From contig USPB01000013.1 of the NCBI GenBank assembly GCA_900556405.1, positions 1 through 16,931 of the forward strand: 16,931 nt of DNA. Direction: 5' to 3'. A program made the translations under genes and the position numbers. Position 1 is the first letter of the stretch, and each line of letters opens with the position of its first letter. The DNA comes from an uncultured Actinomyces sp. (GTDB taxonomy: Bacteria; Actinomycetota; Actinomycetes; Actinomycetales; Actinomycetaceae). The notes under the pieces are model-generated. The model saw nothing but the letters and a program-made list of their open reading frames with translations, ran no database searches and was not told the DNA's origin. Of the stretch, positions 1-6,487 are shown piece by piece.

Positions 1-2
1 AA

Positions 3-134
3 GGAACCCCCATCACCAGCCACCAGCCCTACCTCGACGCCATCGCCTACGAGCTCAACAACTGCCCCAGAGCCACCCTCGGCTACCGCACCCCAACAGA
101 AGCATTCAACAAACTCATTGCTACCACCCATTGA
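3..134 (+). mobile_element. IS30-family transposase, C-terminal end only
   Basis: The open frame enters from the left edge of the window and ends at TGA 132-134, giving 43 residues. The segment reading YELNNCPRATLGYRTPTEAF matches the conserved C-terminal block of IS30-family DDE transposases, which lies after the catalytic Glu (usually L/YxLNxRPRxxLGxxTPxExF). The rest of the transposase and the left end of the element lie outside the window, so it cannot be told whether the element is intact. The stop codon is followed within about 10-20 bases by sequence homologous to an EcsC-family gene, so the right terminus of the element must lie at roughly 130-150. I could not define its terminal inverted repeat or the target duplication from one end alone. 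Confidence 0.8.
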
Positions 135-458
135 CACCGCCAAGCCTTCACTCAGGGATTCTCAAAGGTGCTCCCCGTTATTGGTGGTGTTGTATCGAGT
201 GGCTTGACTTTTATGTCGCTTCAGTCGCAGTCATCTCGACTGAAGAAACACCTGCGCGAGCTTCCTCCTCCCGGTATTGATAATGAGATGTGGAAGCGGG
301 TCATCACGGCAGCGAACTCTGTCGAACAGGAACAGAGCATCGTGGGTGCTGTCGATGCGGCTTTCCAAGGGAGAGTTGGGATCGCCGCGGTTGGCGTGGT
401 GAGTGCAGCGTCGGGTGTCACCAGCGGCGTCAAGGGTCTCTTCGGTTGGAATAAGTAG
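135..458 (+). pseudogene. EcsC-family gene relic, 3' part only, truncated at the IS30 junction
   Basis: The frame directly after the transposase stop encodes about 105 residues whose core (SKVLPVIGG, SSGLTFM, LQSQS, LRELPPPG) closely matches the C-terminal third of the full EcsC-family protein encoded at 603-1607 (SKVVPVIGG, SSGLTFM, LQSQS, LREIPPPG). The N-terminal two thirds are missing. Homology starts near base 144, right at the IS end, so the insertion sequence most likely disrupted the gene; the 5' half may survive left of the window. A GTG at 168 could be called as a start, but it lies inside the conserved block and has no convincing ribosome binding site, so I treat this as a remnant. 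It ends in a glycine-rich tail like its neighbour, followed by a strong terminator. Confidence 0.78.
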
Positions 459-469
459 CATCTCGGAGA

Positions 470-518
470 CGAGGCCGGGGCTGGGTGTGCGTGGCAGCGG
501 AACCCAGCCCCGGCCTCG
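470..518 (+). terminator. Strong hairpin terminator after the EcsC relic
   Basis: Perfect 17-bp inverted repeat, CGAGGCCGGGGCTGGGT at 470-486 paired with 502-518, with a 15-base loop. It starts 11 bases after the relic's stop codon. There is no long T tract, which is common for actinobacterial terminators. The stem core GACGAGGCCGGG recurs after two other genes in this window. Confidence 0.8.
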
Positions 519-602
519 ACCCCTGCGCCGAGCGGAGGCCTCCGGCTAGAGTGGTTCCACGTGCGTGCGCTGTCAGCATGCCGTCAGACGAGGAGGATCT
601 CG

Positions 603-1607
603 ATGCCCGACACGATGAAGGCCCGTGCCCACAGCGGCGATCCGATCGGGGTCGCCGCCGGGCAACAGTCCGAGGCGGAACGGCGGGCGCTTGAGTTCCT
701 CTCAAAGGTCGTGCGTGTTCGGGGCGTGCGCATCAACCGCGACGAGTTCCTGCGTCAAGAGCTGAGTAAGCTCCACATGGGTGACGACGCAATCCAACGC
801 GCGATCGACTCGAATCCCCTGCTCGCGGGTGTCGCTCTCACCGAGATCGATAGGATCGCGGACGAGGCGATTTCCTACGAAACGAACAAGTCGGCGGCCA
901 TCTCCTTCGTCGCGGGTATCCCCGGAGGATTTGCGATGCTCGGCACGATCCCCGCGGACCTGATGCAGTACTACGTGCATGCGCTGAGGATTATGCAAAA
1001 GCTCGCCTACCTGTACGGCTGGGGCGAGCTCCTCCCGGACGGCCGTGAAGCCGACGATGATACGCTCGGCGTGCTTGCGGTGTTTTTTGGCGTCATGCTG
1101 GGGGTTGGCGGTGCCGCTCAGTCTCTCACGGCTTTCGCGCGCGTTGCGGCGAAGACCGCCTACCAGAATCATGCGACCAAACGCGCTCTCATGAGCATCA
1201 CCTGGTACCCGGTCGTCAAGTACAGCCTGCGTCTCATCGGTATTAACATCACGAAGAACTCCGTCGCGAAGGGGATCTCGAAGGTCGTCCCCGTCATTGG
1301 CGGATTCGTCTCGAGTGGCCTGACCTTCATGGCGCTCCAGTCTCAGTCCATCCTCCTCAAGGACAATCTGCGAGAGATCCCGCCTCCCGGCCTCAGCGTC
1401 GACGAGTGGAGCCAGCATCTGGGTGGCACGGCCTCCGAGGCGCGGACAGTGGAGACTGCGGACAACATCCAGAAGGGTCTGCAGGGCAAAGCACAGGTCG
1501 TGATGGTCGGCGCGAAGAGCGCGGCCTCGGGTATCGCCGATGGCGCCTCGAGCGCTGCCTCCAGCCTCGCCGGGGGTGTGAAGGGGCGCTGGGGGCGCCG
1601 TCGATAG
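603..1607 (+). CDS. EcsC-family protein (334 aa)
   Basis: Start ATG 603 is chosen because AGGAGG (591-596) sits 6 bases upstream; the frame extends to GTG 561 but that has no such site. The protein belongs by eye to the EcsC family, named after the third gene of the Bacillus subtilis ecs ABC-transporter operon; biochemical function unknown. Visible elements: a charged N-terminal helix (about 20-55), a hydrophobic Gly-rich segment around 98-115, the family-like stretch PADLMQYYVHALRIMQKLAYLYGW (approximately 117-140), a second hydrophobic Gly segment (155-172), and the block SKVVPVIGGFVSSGLTFM (226-243). The tail (300-334) is Ala/Ser/Gly rich and ends in basic residues. No signal peptide is visible; membrane association through the amphipathic or hydrophobic helices is plausible but inferred. 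It is a close paralogue of the relic at 135-458 and more distant from the two 362-residue EcsC proteins downstream. Confidence 0.85.
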   Translation: MPDTMKARAHSGDPIGVAAGQQSEAERRALEFLSKVVRVRGVRINRDEFLRQELSKLHMGDDAIQRAIDSNPLLAGVALTEIDRIADEAISYETNKSAAISFVAGIPGGFAMLGTIPADLMQYYVHALRIMQKLAYLYGWGELLPDGREADDDTLGVLAVFFGVMLGVGGAAQSLTAFARVAAKTAYQNHATKRALMSITWYPVVKYSLRLIGINITKNSVAKGISKVVPVIGGFVSSGLTFMALQSQSILLKDNLREIPPPGLSVDEWSQHLGGTASEARTVETADNIQKGLQGKAQVVMVGAKSAASGIADGASSAASSLAGGVKGRWGRRR

Positions 1608-1618
1608 CGACGCCGGGA

Positions 1619-1668
1619 CGAGGCCGGGGCCGGGGATGCGCTTAACCGCGAACGAAGCACAGGCCTCG
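1619..1668 (+). terminator. Weak possible terminator after EcsC gene
   Basis: CGAGGCC (1619-1625) can pair with GGCCTCG (1662-1668) across a 36-base loop. GACGAGGCCGGGG at 1617-1629 is the same core found in the terminators at 470-518 and 3237-3266, so this may be a decayed copy. The stem is short and the loop long, so function is uncertain. Confidence 0.3.
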
Positions 1669-1735
1669 GCGCAGTGTTTAACGGGCCACTGTTTCCTACT
1701 TTTTCAGCCCCGGGAGAGGGAAAACCTGCCACCAT

Positions 1736-3223
1736 ATGCGGGTGAATGAGACGACGAAACCAGCCCTGGCCTCGTCCCAGACCGAGGCGGGCCCCCTGAT
1801 CCTGCAGGCATTCGCCTGGGACATGGTGGCGGACGCCAGCCACTGGCGCTACCTCGCCCAGCACGCACGGGCGATCGCGGACCTGGGCGTCACCATTATT
1901 TGGCTGCCGCCCGCCTACAAGGGACACGAGGGAATCGACGACGTCGGCTACGGCGTCTACGACCTGTACGACCTGGGCGAGTTCGACCAGCGCGGTTCCG
2001 TGCCCACGAAGTACGGGACGAGGGACGAATATCTGGCCGCTATCGAGGCCCTGCACGAGGCGGGTATCGCCGTGTGCGCCGACATCGTCCTCAACCACCG
2101 CATGGGCGCCGACGCGACCGAGACCGTGCGAGCCACCCCGATCAACCCCCAGAACCGTCACGAGGCGATCGGCGAGCCCGAGACGATCGAGGCGTGGACC
2201 CGCTTCACGTTCCCGGGGCGCGCGGGCGCGTACTCGGATTTCACGTGGGACTGGACGTGCTTCCACGGCATCGACTGGGATGAAGCCACGAAGCGCAACG
2301 GCCTGTGGCTCTTCGAGGGCAAACACTGGAACGAGTCCGTCGACACTGAGTTCGGCAACTTCGACTACCTCATGGGCTGCGATGTGCACGTCACCGATCC
2401 CCGCGTCAGCGAGGAGCTGGACCGCTGGGGTCGCTGGTACGTCGAGACGACCGGCGTGGACGCGCTGCGTCTGGACGCCGTCAAGCACGTGGGATCGGAC
2501 TTCTACGCTCGCTGGCTCGAAGACCTGCGCGCCTCGACGGGGCGCTTGCTGCCGGCTGTCGGCGAGTACTGGAGCGGCGACGTACGCGAGCTCGAGGGCT
2601 ACCTGGAGCGGGTCCCCAACGTCATGCTCTTCGACGTCCCCCTGCACTACCACCTCCACGACGCGTCGATTTCGGACGGCAACGTCGACCTGTCCCGACT
2701 GTGGGAGAACACTCTGACGTCCTCGCGCCCCGACAAGTCCGTCACTTTCGTCGAGAACCACGACACCCAGCCCGGCCAGTCGCTGGCCTCAACGGTTGCC
2801 CCCTGGTTCAAGGCGGCCGCTTACGCCCTCATCCTCTTCCACGAGGCTGGGGTTCCCTGCGTGTTCTGGGGTGACCTCCTCGGTTCTCCCGATTCTGACG
2901 ACCTGCCCGCCGTGCGTGAGCTGCCGATCCTCATGGGGATCCGTGCCCGCGCGGCTGTCGGCGAGCAGCACAATGCTTTTGACGATCCCGACGTGGTCGG
3001 TTTCGCCCGCGAAGGTACCGAGGAGATTCCCGGCTCCGGCTGCGCCGTCATCCTCTCCGACCGGATGGCCGCCGAGAAGACCCTCTACGTGGGTCAGCGC
3101 CACGCAGGCCAGGAGTGGGAATGCGTCATCGGCGGCCACCCGAGCGTGCGTGTCGCGGACGATGGGACCCTCGCCGGCACCGTGAGCGACGGAGGCCTCA
3201 GCGTCTACGCGCCGCGCGCGTGA
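1736..3223 (+). CDS. Cytoplasmic alpha-amylase, GH13 family (495 aa)
   Basis: Hydrolyses internal alpha-1,4 bonds of starch, glycogen or maltodextrins. All four classical GH13 regions are present: region I DIVLNH (116-121), region II GVDALRLDAVKH (240-251; nucleophile D247), region III with acid/base E277 in AVGEYW, and region IV FVENHD (338-343; transition-state D343). The long insertion between regions I and II (B domain, approximately 122-235) and the total length of 495 fit subfamily GH13_5, which includes the E. coli cytoplasmic AmyA type. There is no signal peptide, so intracellular action on glycogen or imported dextrins is likely. ATG 1736 is the first good start; the purine-rich GGGAGAGGG (1712-1720) is 15 bases upstream, further than ideal, so translation initiation may be weak. 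The gene stands alone and converges on the YbjN gene across a terminator. Confidence 0.95.
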   Translation: MRVNETTKPALASSQTEAGPLILQAFAWDMVADASHWRYLAQHARAIADLGVTIIWLPPAYKGHEGIDDVGYGVYDLYDLGEFDQRGSVPTKYGTRDEYLAAIEALHEAGIAVCADIVLNHRMGADATETVRATPINPQNRHEAIGEPETIEAWTRFTFPGRAGAYSDFTWDWTCFHGIDWDEATKRNGLWLFEGKHWNESVDTEFGNFDYLMGCDVHVTDPRVSEELDRWGRWYVETTGVDALRLDAVKHVGSDFYARWLEDLRASTGRLLPAVGEYWSGDVRELEGYLERVPNVMLFDVPLHYHLHDASISDGNVDLSRLWENTLTSSRPDKSVTFVENHDTQPGQSLASTVAPWFKAAAYALILFHEAGVPCVFWGDLLGSPDSDDLPAVRELPILMGIRARAAVGEQHNAFDDPDVVGFAREGTEEIPGSGCAVILSDRMAAEKTLYVGQRHAGQEWECVIGGHPSVRVADDGTLAGTVSDGGLSVYAPRA

Positions 3224-3236
3224 GCGCATCACACGC

Positions 3237-3266
3237 CCCGGCCTCGTCCCTGTCGACGAGGCCGGG
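3237..3266. terminator. Bidirectional terminator between convergent amylase and YbjN genes
   Basis: Perfect 12-bp stem, CCCGGCCTCGTC (3237-3248) with GACGAGGCCGGG (3255-3266), and a 6-base loop. It lies between the stop codons of two converging genes (3223 and 3284) and can serve both. Confidence 0.85.
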
Positions 3267-3283
3267 AAACGTGCGTACGAGCG

Positions 3284-4102
3284 CTACTCCTGGGTGCCAC
3301 CCAGGGCGGGAATGCGTTCGATCTGATCCTTGAAAAAGGCCTCGGCCGACGCGACGAAACGCTCGATGCTGGTCGAGACCTGCGCGTCCGTGAGCCCGTA
3401 GCGGGCGGTGACGAACTGCTCGGCGCACAGGCGCTGACGGCCGTCGTCCAGCGACGCCACGTAGACCTTCGGCCACGTGGTCGCCCCGTTCCAGTCATTG
3501 CACGCCTGAATGAGGCGCTGACGAAGCTCCATCGACACGTCCTCGGGGATCGCGGCCCACATGCTCAGGTCCGTGCCATCGTTCGCGATCGAAAAGATGA
3601 AGTAGCCGCGCCCGATACCCATGTGCAGGCTCTGGTCTTCCACCCTGTAGTTGAAGTCGTTGCGGTCGAAGTAATCGATCAGTCGTTGCACGTTGAGCGG
3701 ACGCACAATGGTGCGGCGCGAAATGGCGGCCTTGCACTCGGCGATGATTTCCGGCGCGTCCTCGTTGGTCGGATCCATGGCGACGCACTGCTCCAGGTAC
3801 GTCAGCGCGCTCTCCTCCTCGTCCTGCCAGTACAGGGCCGTGCCAATCCGGTAGTACCAGCGTGGGTCCGCCATGCCTTCAGCTTCGACGCTGCGCAGCA
3901 GCTCGATCGCGTGTGTGATGTGATCGCGGAAAGAATCCATGTAGGGCTGCGCGTAGTTGATGTAGGCGCGCGCCAGCAGACTCGTCAGCTCGTAATCCAT
4001 CGCCGACGGGGGCTGCCCCTCGATGAGCGCGATGATCTTTTGGTGTTCCTTCTCCTCGTGCAAGAGATTAATCTGGTCGATGAGCGACGAGCGAGAATCC
4101 AC
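3284..4102 (-). CDS. TPR-repeat and YbjN-domain protein (272 aa)
   Basis: The start is taken as GTG 4102-4100, because AAGGAG lies about 5 bases upstream on the minus strand; the longer frame to 4261 would run into the divergent promoter region and into the neighbouring gene. The N-terminal part is helical, with one or two TPR-like units (the clearest at about 80-113: RWYYRIGTALYW... ALTYLEQCVAMDP). The C-terminal part (about 138-262) resembles the YbjN-type domain of actinobacteria, which has a fold like type III secretion chaperones and is generally of unknown function; it begins PLNVQRLIDYFDRNDFNY and contains WAAIPEDV and ERFVASAEAFF. No signal peptide or membrane segment, so it is probably cytoplasmic and acts by protein-protein contact. 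It is transcribed divergently from the tandem EcsC pair. Confidence 0.82.
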   Translation of the reverse strand: MDSRSSLIDQINLLHEEKEHQKIIALIEGQPPSAMDYELTSLLARAYINYAQPYMDSFRDHITHAIELLRSVEAEGMADPRWYYRIGTALYWQDEEESALTYLEQCVAMDPTNEDAPEIIAECKAAISRRTIVRPLNVQRLIDYFDRNDFNYRVEDQSLHMGIGRGYFIFSIANDGTDLSMWAAIPEDVSMELRQRLIQACNDWNGATTWPKVYVASLDDGRQRLCAEQFVTARYGLTDAQVSTSIERFVASAEAFFKDQIERIPALGGTQE

Positions 4103-4145
4103 GGAATCTCCTTCAAACGATGCCGAATGTGACTGCCTGATCACA

Positions 4146-4154
4146 AGCATAACA
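4146..4154 (-). promoter_or_regulatory. Extended -10 promoter for the YbjN gene
   Basis: On the minus strand TGTTATGCT forms an extended -10 (TGn plus TATGCT) with an expected start of transcription near 4140, about 38 bases before the GTG start. No good -35 is visible, which fits an extended -10 promoter. Confidence 0.4.
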
Positions 4155-4197
4155 GGGCGCGTGTGCGCTCTGAGCCGCTGATGGACTGCTCGCTGTG

Positions 4198-4203
4198 TAG
4201 GCT
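4198..4203 (+). promoter_or_regulatory. Possible -10 element placing transcription start at the EcsC start codon
   Basis: TAGGCT (TAnnnT type) ends 6 bases before ATG 4210, and the gene has no clear Shine-Dalgarno sequence. This spacing is typical of leaderless actinobacterial genes. The -35 region is not recognisable, so the call is tentative. Confidence 0.3.
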
Positions 4204-4209
4204 GACAGG

Positions 4210-5298
4210 ATGGACCAGACCGGCATGAATGAGAACCGCGTGAACGACGACCTGCGTGCACGTATGAGCGAGGCCGACGCCGCCCAATGGGACGAAATCC
4301 AGCAGTGGAAAGCCTCCCAGCTGAGCGACAAACGCCCCCGCGCTATCACGCAGAAGATGAAGTCGGCAGCCCTGGCACCGGTGGGCAAAGCAGTGTCCAT
4401 TGCGCGCAAGGTTCCCGGCGGGGAAGCGCTGAGTCGAACCATGTCATCCGCAGCCCTCGGACTGGTCGAGCTCGCTGCCTCCGCATCCGAGGCCTCGGTG
4501 CGCCGCACGCGCATCCTCAAGGCTTATCGCGCGGCCGGCCACGACGTGACAAGCCTGCGAGACATCCGCTCTCTGCCCCTCGACCAGGTGCTCGCGGTCA
4601 AGCCTCGCCTGAGCCTCGCATACTCGGGTACGGCAGCCGCGGAGGGGGCGGTCAGCGGCGTGTTCGCCTCCGGTGGCTCCCTCGCCGCTGTGCTCGGCAT
4701 GGGCGTCGCGTCGGCGCCCGGCGTGGGTGTCACGGCCTCGGCGATGGCCGTCGATATTACGACCTTTCTGGCGGCGGCCACGCGTCTCGTCGCCCACACC
4801 GCTGCCTACTACGGCTACGACTCCGAGGATCCCTCAGAGCGCCTCTTTTCCACGATGGTGCTCTCCCAGGCGATCGACCCGGCCGGCAGCGGGCGTGACT
4901 TCGTCGTCGAAAAGCAGGCGACGATGCTCGCCTTCAACCAGGTGATGCGCGACCTCGCGCGCAAGGGATCCCTCGAGTCGCTCGGCGGAAGCGCGATCGT
5001 GAGCGCCATGAAATCACTCTTCTCAGCGATGGGCGTTCGTCTGGCCAGCCGCAAGCTCGCGCAGATCGTTCCCGTCGCCGGAATCGTCGTGAGCGCAGGG
5101 CTCAACGCGGCGCTCATGCGCACCATCGGGGAAACGGCGGATCACCTCTACCGGGAACGTTTCCTCGCGGAGCGTTACGGTCGCGCGATGGGCAATGGCG
5201 AGCCGTCGACTGCCCTCGTGGTTTCCACGCAGGGAAGAGACTTGAACGAGGATGTCGCTCGCTACCTCGAACTGACCGAGGCTGAGAGCCGTGCGTAG
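4210..5298 (+). CDS. EcsC-family protein, first of a tandem pair (362 aa)
   Basis: The protein carries the EcsC-like stretch RLVAHTAAYYGYDSEDP (192-208) followed by MVLSQAI. It has an N-terminal charged helix (RARMSEADAAQWDEIQQWK, 16-34), a KVPGG turn (68-72), a long Gly/Ala-rich hydrophobic region (about 138-190, containing ASGGS and GVASAPGVGV) and a second hydrophobic helix pair around 283-305 (QIVPVAGIVV). The C-terminus is variable and acidic. No signal peptide; the Gly-rich hydrophobic stretches suggest membrane insertion or peripheral association (inferred). ATG 4210 is supported by gapless alignment, from the first residue to the last, with the 362-residue protein encoded at 5388-6476 (about 55% identity by hand count). 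Function of the family is not known. The gene is followed at 89 bases by its paralogue, and an intergenic hairpin separates them. Confidence 0.82.
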   Translation: MDQTGMNENRVNDDLRARMSEADAAQWDEIQQWKASQLSDKRPRAITQKMKSAALAPVGKAVSIARKVPGGEALSRTMSSAALGLVELAASASEASVRRTRILKAYRAAGHDVTSLRDIRSLPLDQVLAVKPRLSLAYSGTAAAEGAVSGVFASGGSLAAVLGMGVASAPGVGVTASAMAVDITTFLAAATRLVAHTAAYYGYDSEDPSERLFSTMVLSQAIDPAGSGRDFVVEKQATMLAFNQVMRDLARKGSLESLGGSAIVSAMKSLFSAMGVRLASRKLAQIVPVAGIVVSAGLNAALMRTIGETADHLYRERFLAERYGRAMGNGEPSTALVVSTQGRDLNEDVARYLELTEAESRA

Positions 5299-5315
5299 AG
5301 AGGCGGTGGCTCTCT

Positions 5316-5369
5316 ATCAGGCGAAAGACTTCGGCGTTCTTTGCGGATGCGAAAACGCCGCCGCCTGAT
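5316..5369 (+). terminator. Nested hairpin between the tandem EcsC genes (terminator or attenuator)
   Basis: Outer arms ATCAGGCG (5316-5323) and CGCCTGAT (5362-5369) are perfect complements; inside them CGGCGTT (5332-5338) pairs with AACGCCG (5354-5360). A further 7-bp repeat, GAGAGCC/GGCTCTC (5284-5290 and 5308-5314), lies just upstream across the stop codon. The structure fills the gap between the genes and could terminate, attenuate or protect the transcript. The ribosome binding site of the second gene lies just beyond it (5377-5381). Confidence 0.5.
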
Positions 5370-5387
5370 GGTGCGCAGGGGATGGTC

Positions 5388-6476
5388 ATGAGTGAAAGTA
5401 CGGAGGAGATGAACGACGCGATCGACGAGATGCGTGCGCGTATGAGCGCTGACGACCTTGCCCAGTGGGACGCAATCCAGGAATGGAAAGCCGCGCAGAT
5501 TCGCCCCATCAGGCCTCGTGTCATCTCGCAGCGTATTCGCTCGTATCTGCTCGCGCCCCTGGCGAAGGCCGTTTCTCTTGCCCGCAAGGTGCCCGGTGGA
5601 GCAGCTGTCACTGGTGCGGTGGCCTCCGGGATCCTCAGGCTCGTCGAGCTCGGGACATCAGCCGCCGAGTCTTCGATCAACCGCGAGCGAATCGTCAGGG
5701 CTTTCCGCCGGGCTGGGTGTGATATCGAGTGTCTCGAGGACATCCGACACCTGAGCCTGGCGCAGATTTGCTCAGTGAAGCCACACCTGAAGGTGGGCTA
5801 TTGCGGGGTCGCGGCTACCGAGGGAGCAATCAGCAGCATCGTCGCGTCGGGAGGATCGGTCGCTGCACTTGCCGGACTCGGTGTTGCTTCGGCCCCCGGT
5901 GTCGGCGTGGTGGCGGGCGCGATCGGACTCGACATTATGACGTTCCTGGCATCCGCGACGCGCCTGGTGTCTCACACGGCTGCGTACTACGGGTACGACA
6001 CCGAGGACCCCGCGGAAGACCTCTTCGCCGCGATGGTTTTGTCCCAGGCGATATCTCCGGAGAGCGAGGGGCGCGCCTTCGTCGTCGAGAAAGAGACGTC
6101 GATGCTCCTTCTCAACAAGGTGATGCGCAAGCTCGCTCGGCGCGGATCGATGGAGACCATCGGGAACAATGCGCTCACCGCCTCGGTCAACTCCCTGTTT
6201 GCGACTCTCGGAGCGCGACTCGTTGGCATGAAGATGGCCCAGATTGTGCCGATTGTCGGCATTATCGTGGGCGTGAGCCTCAACGCGTCCCTCATCCGTA
6301 CGATCGGCGTGACAGCAGATCACCTCTACCGTGAACGCCTGCTGATGGAGCGTTACGCGCAGGGGGAGGATGAGGATTCCCCCGCAGCGGGTGCTGTGGG
6401 GGAATCCAACGAAGATGATCTGGATGCGCAGATCACGCGCTACGTCGAGCTAGCCGAGGTCGAGGGGCGCCGATAG
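5388..6476 (+). CDS. EcsC-family protein, second of a tandem pair (362 aa)
   Basis: Start ATG 5388 is preferred over ATG 5382, because AGGGG (5377-5381) lies 6 bases upstream and because this start gives exactly 362 residues that align without any gap to the preceding protein. Shared landmarks are at identical positions: RARMS (16-20), AQWD (25-28), ARKVPGG (65-71), ASGGS (153-157), GVASAPGVGV (165-174), HTAAYYGYD (196-204), EDP (206-208), MVLSQAI (216-222), FVVEK (231-235) and DHLYRER (311-317). The C-terminal 40 residues have diverged most, with an acidic insertion-like run (GEDEDS). The pair is an old tandem duplication, not a recent one. It converges on the LppM-like gene with only 11 bases between stop codons. 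Function unknown; membrane association inferred from hydrophobic Gly/Ala segments. Confidence 0.85.
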   Translation: MSESTEEMNDAIDEMRARMSADDLAQWDAIQEWKAAQIRPIRPRVISQRIRSYLLAPLAKAVSLARKVPGGAAVTGAVASGILRLVELGTSAAESSINRERIVRAFRRAGCDIECLEDIRHLSLAQICSVKPHLKVGYCGVAATEGAISSIVASGGSVAALAGLGVASAPGVGVVAGAIGLDIMTFLASATRLVSHTAAYYGYDTEDPAEDLFAAMVLSQAISPESEGRAFVVEKETSMLLLNKVMRKLARRGSMETIGNNALTASVNSLFATLGARLVGMKMAQIVPIVGIIVGVSLNASLIRTIGVTADHLYRERLLMERYAQGEDEDSPAAGAVGESNEDDLDAQITRYVELAEVEGRR

Positions 6477-6483
6477 CGCGCCC
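6465..6483. terminator. Short hairpin between converging genes
   Basis: GGGCGC (6465-6470) pairs with GCGCCC (6478-6483) over a 7-base loop that holds the EcsC stop codon. It is the only candidate terminator in the 11-base gap between the converging genes; weak. Confidence 0.3.
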
Positions 6484-6487
6484 GCGA

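Noticed and set aside
1343..2761. A 472-codon open frame on the minus strand opposite the amylase gene
   Set aside because: It is antisense to conserved GH13 motifs and has a low-complexity Val/Arg/Asp composition typical of shadow frames in GC-rich DNA.
5308..5370. A 20-codon frame (GTG start) between the tandem EcsC genes, possible leader peptide
   Set aside because: No ribosome binding site and no run of regulatory codons; the same bases are better explained as a hairpin.
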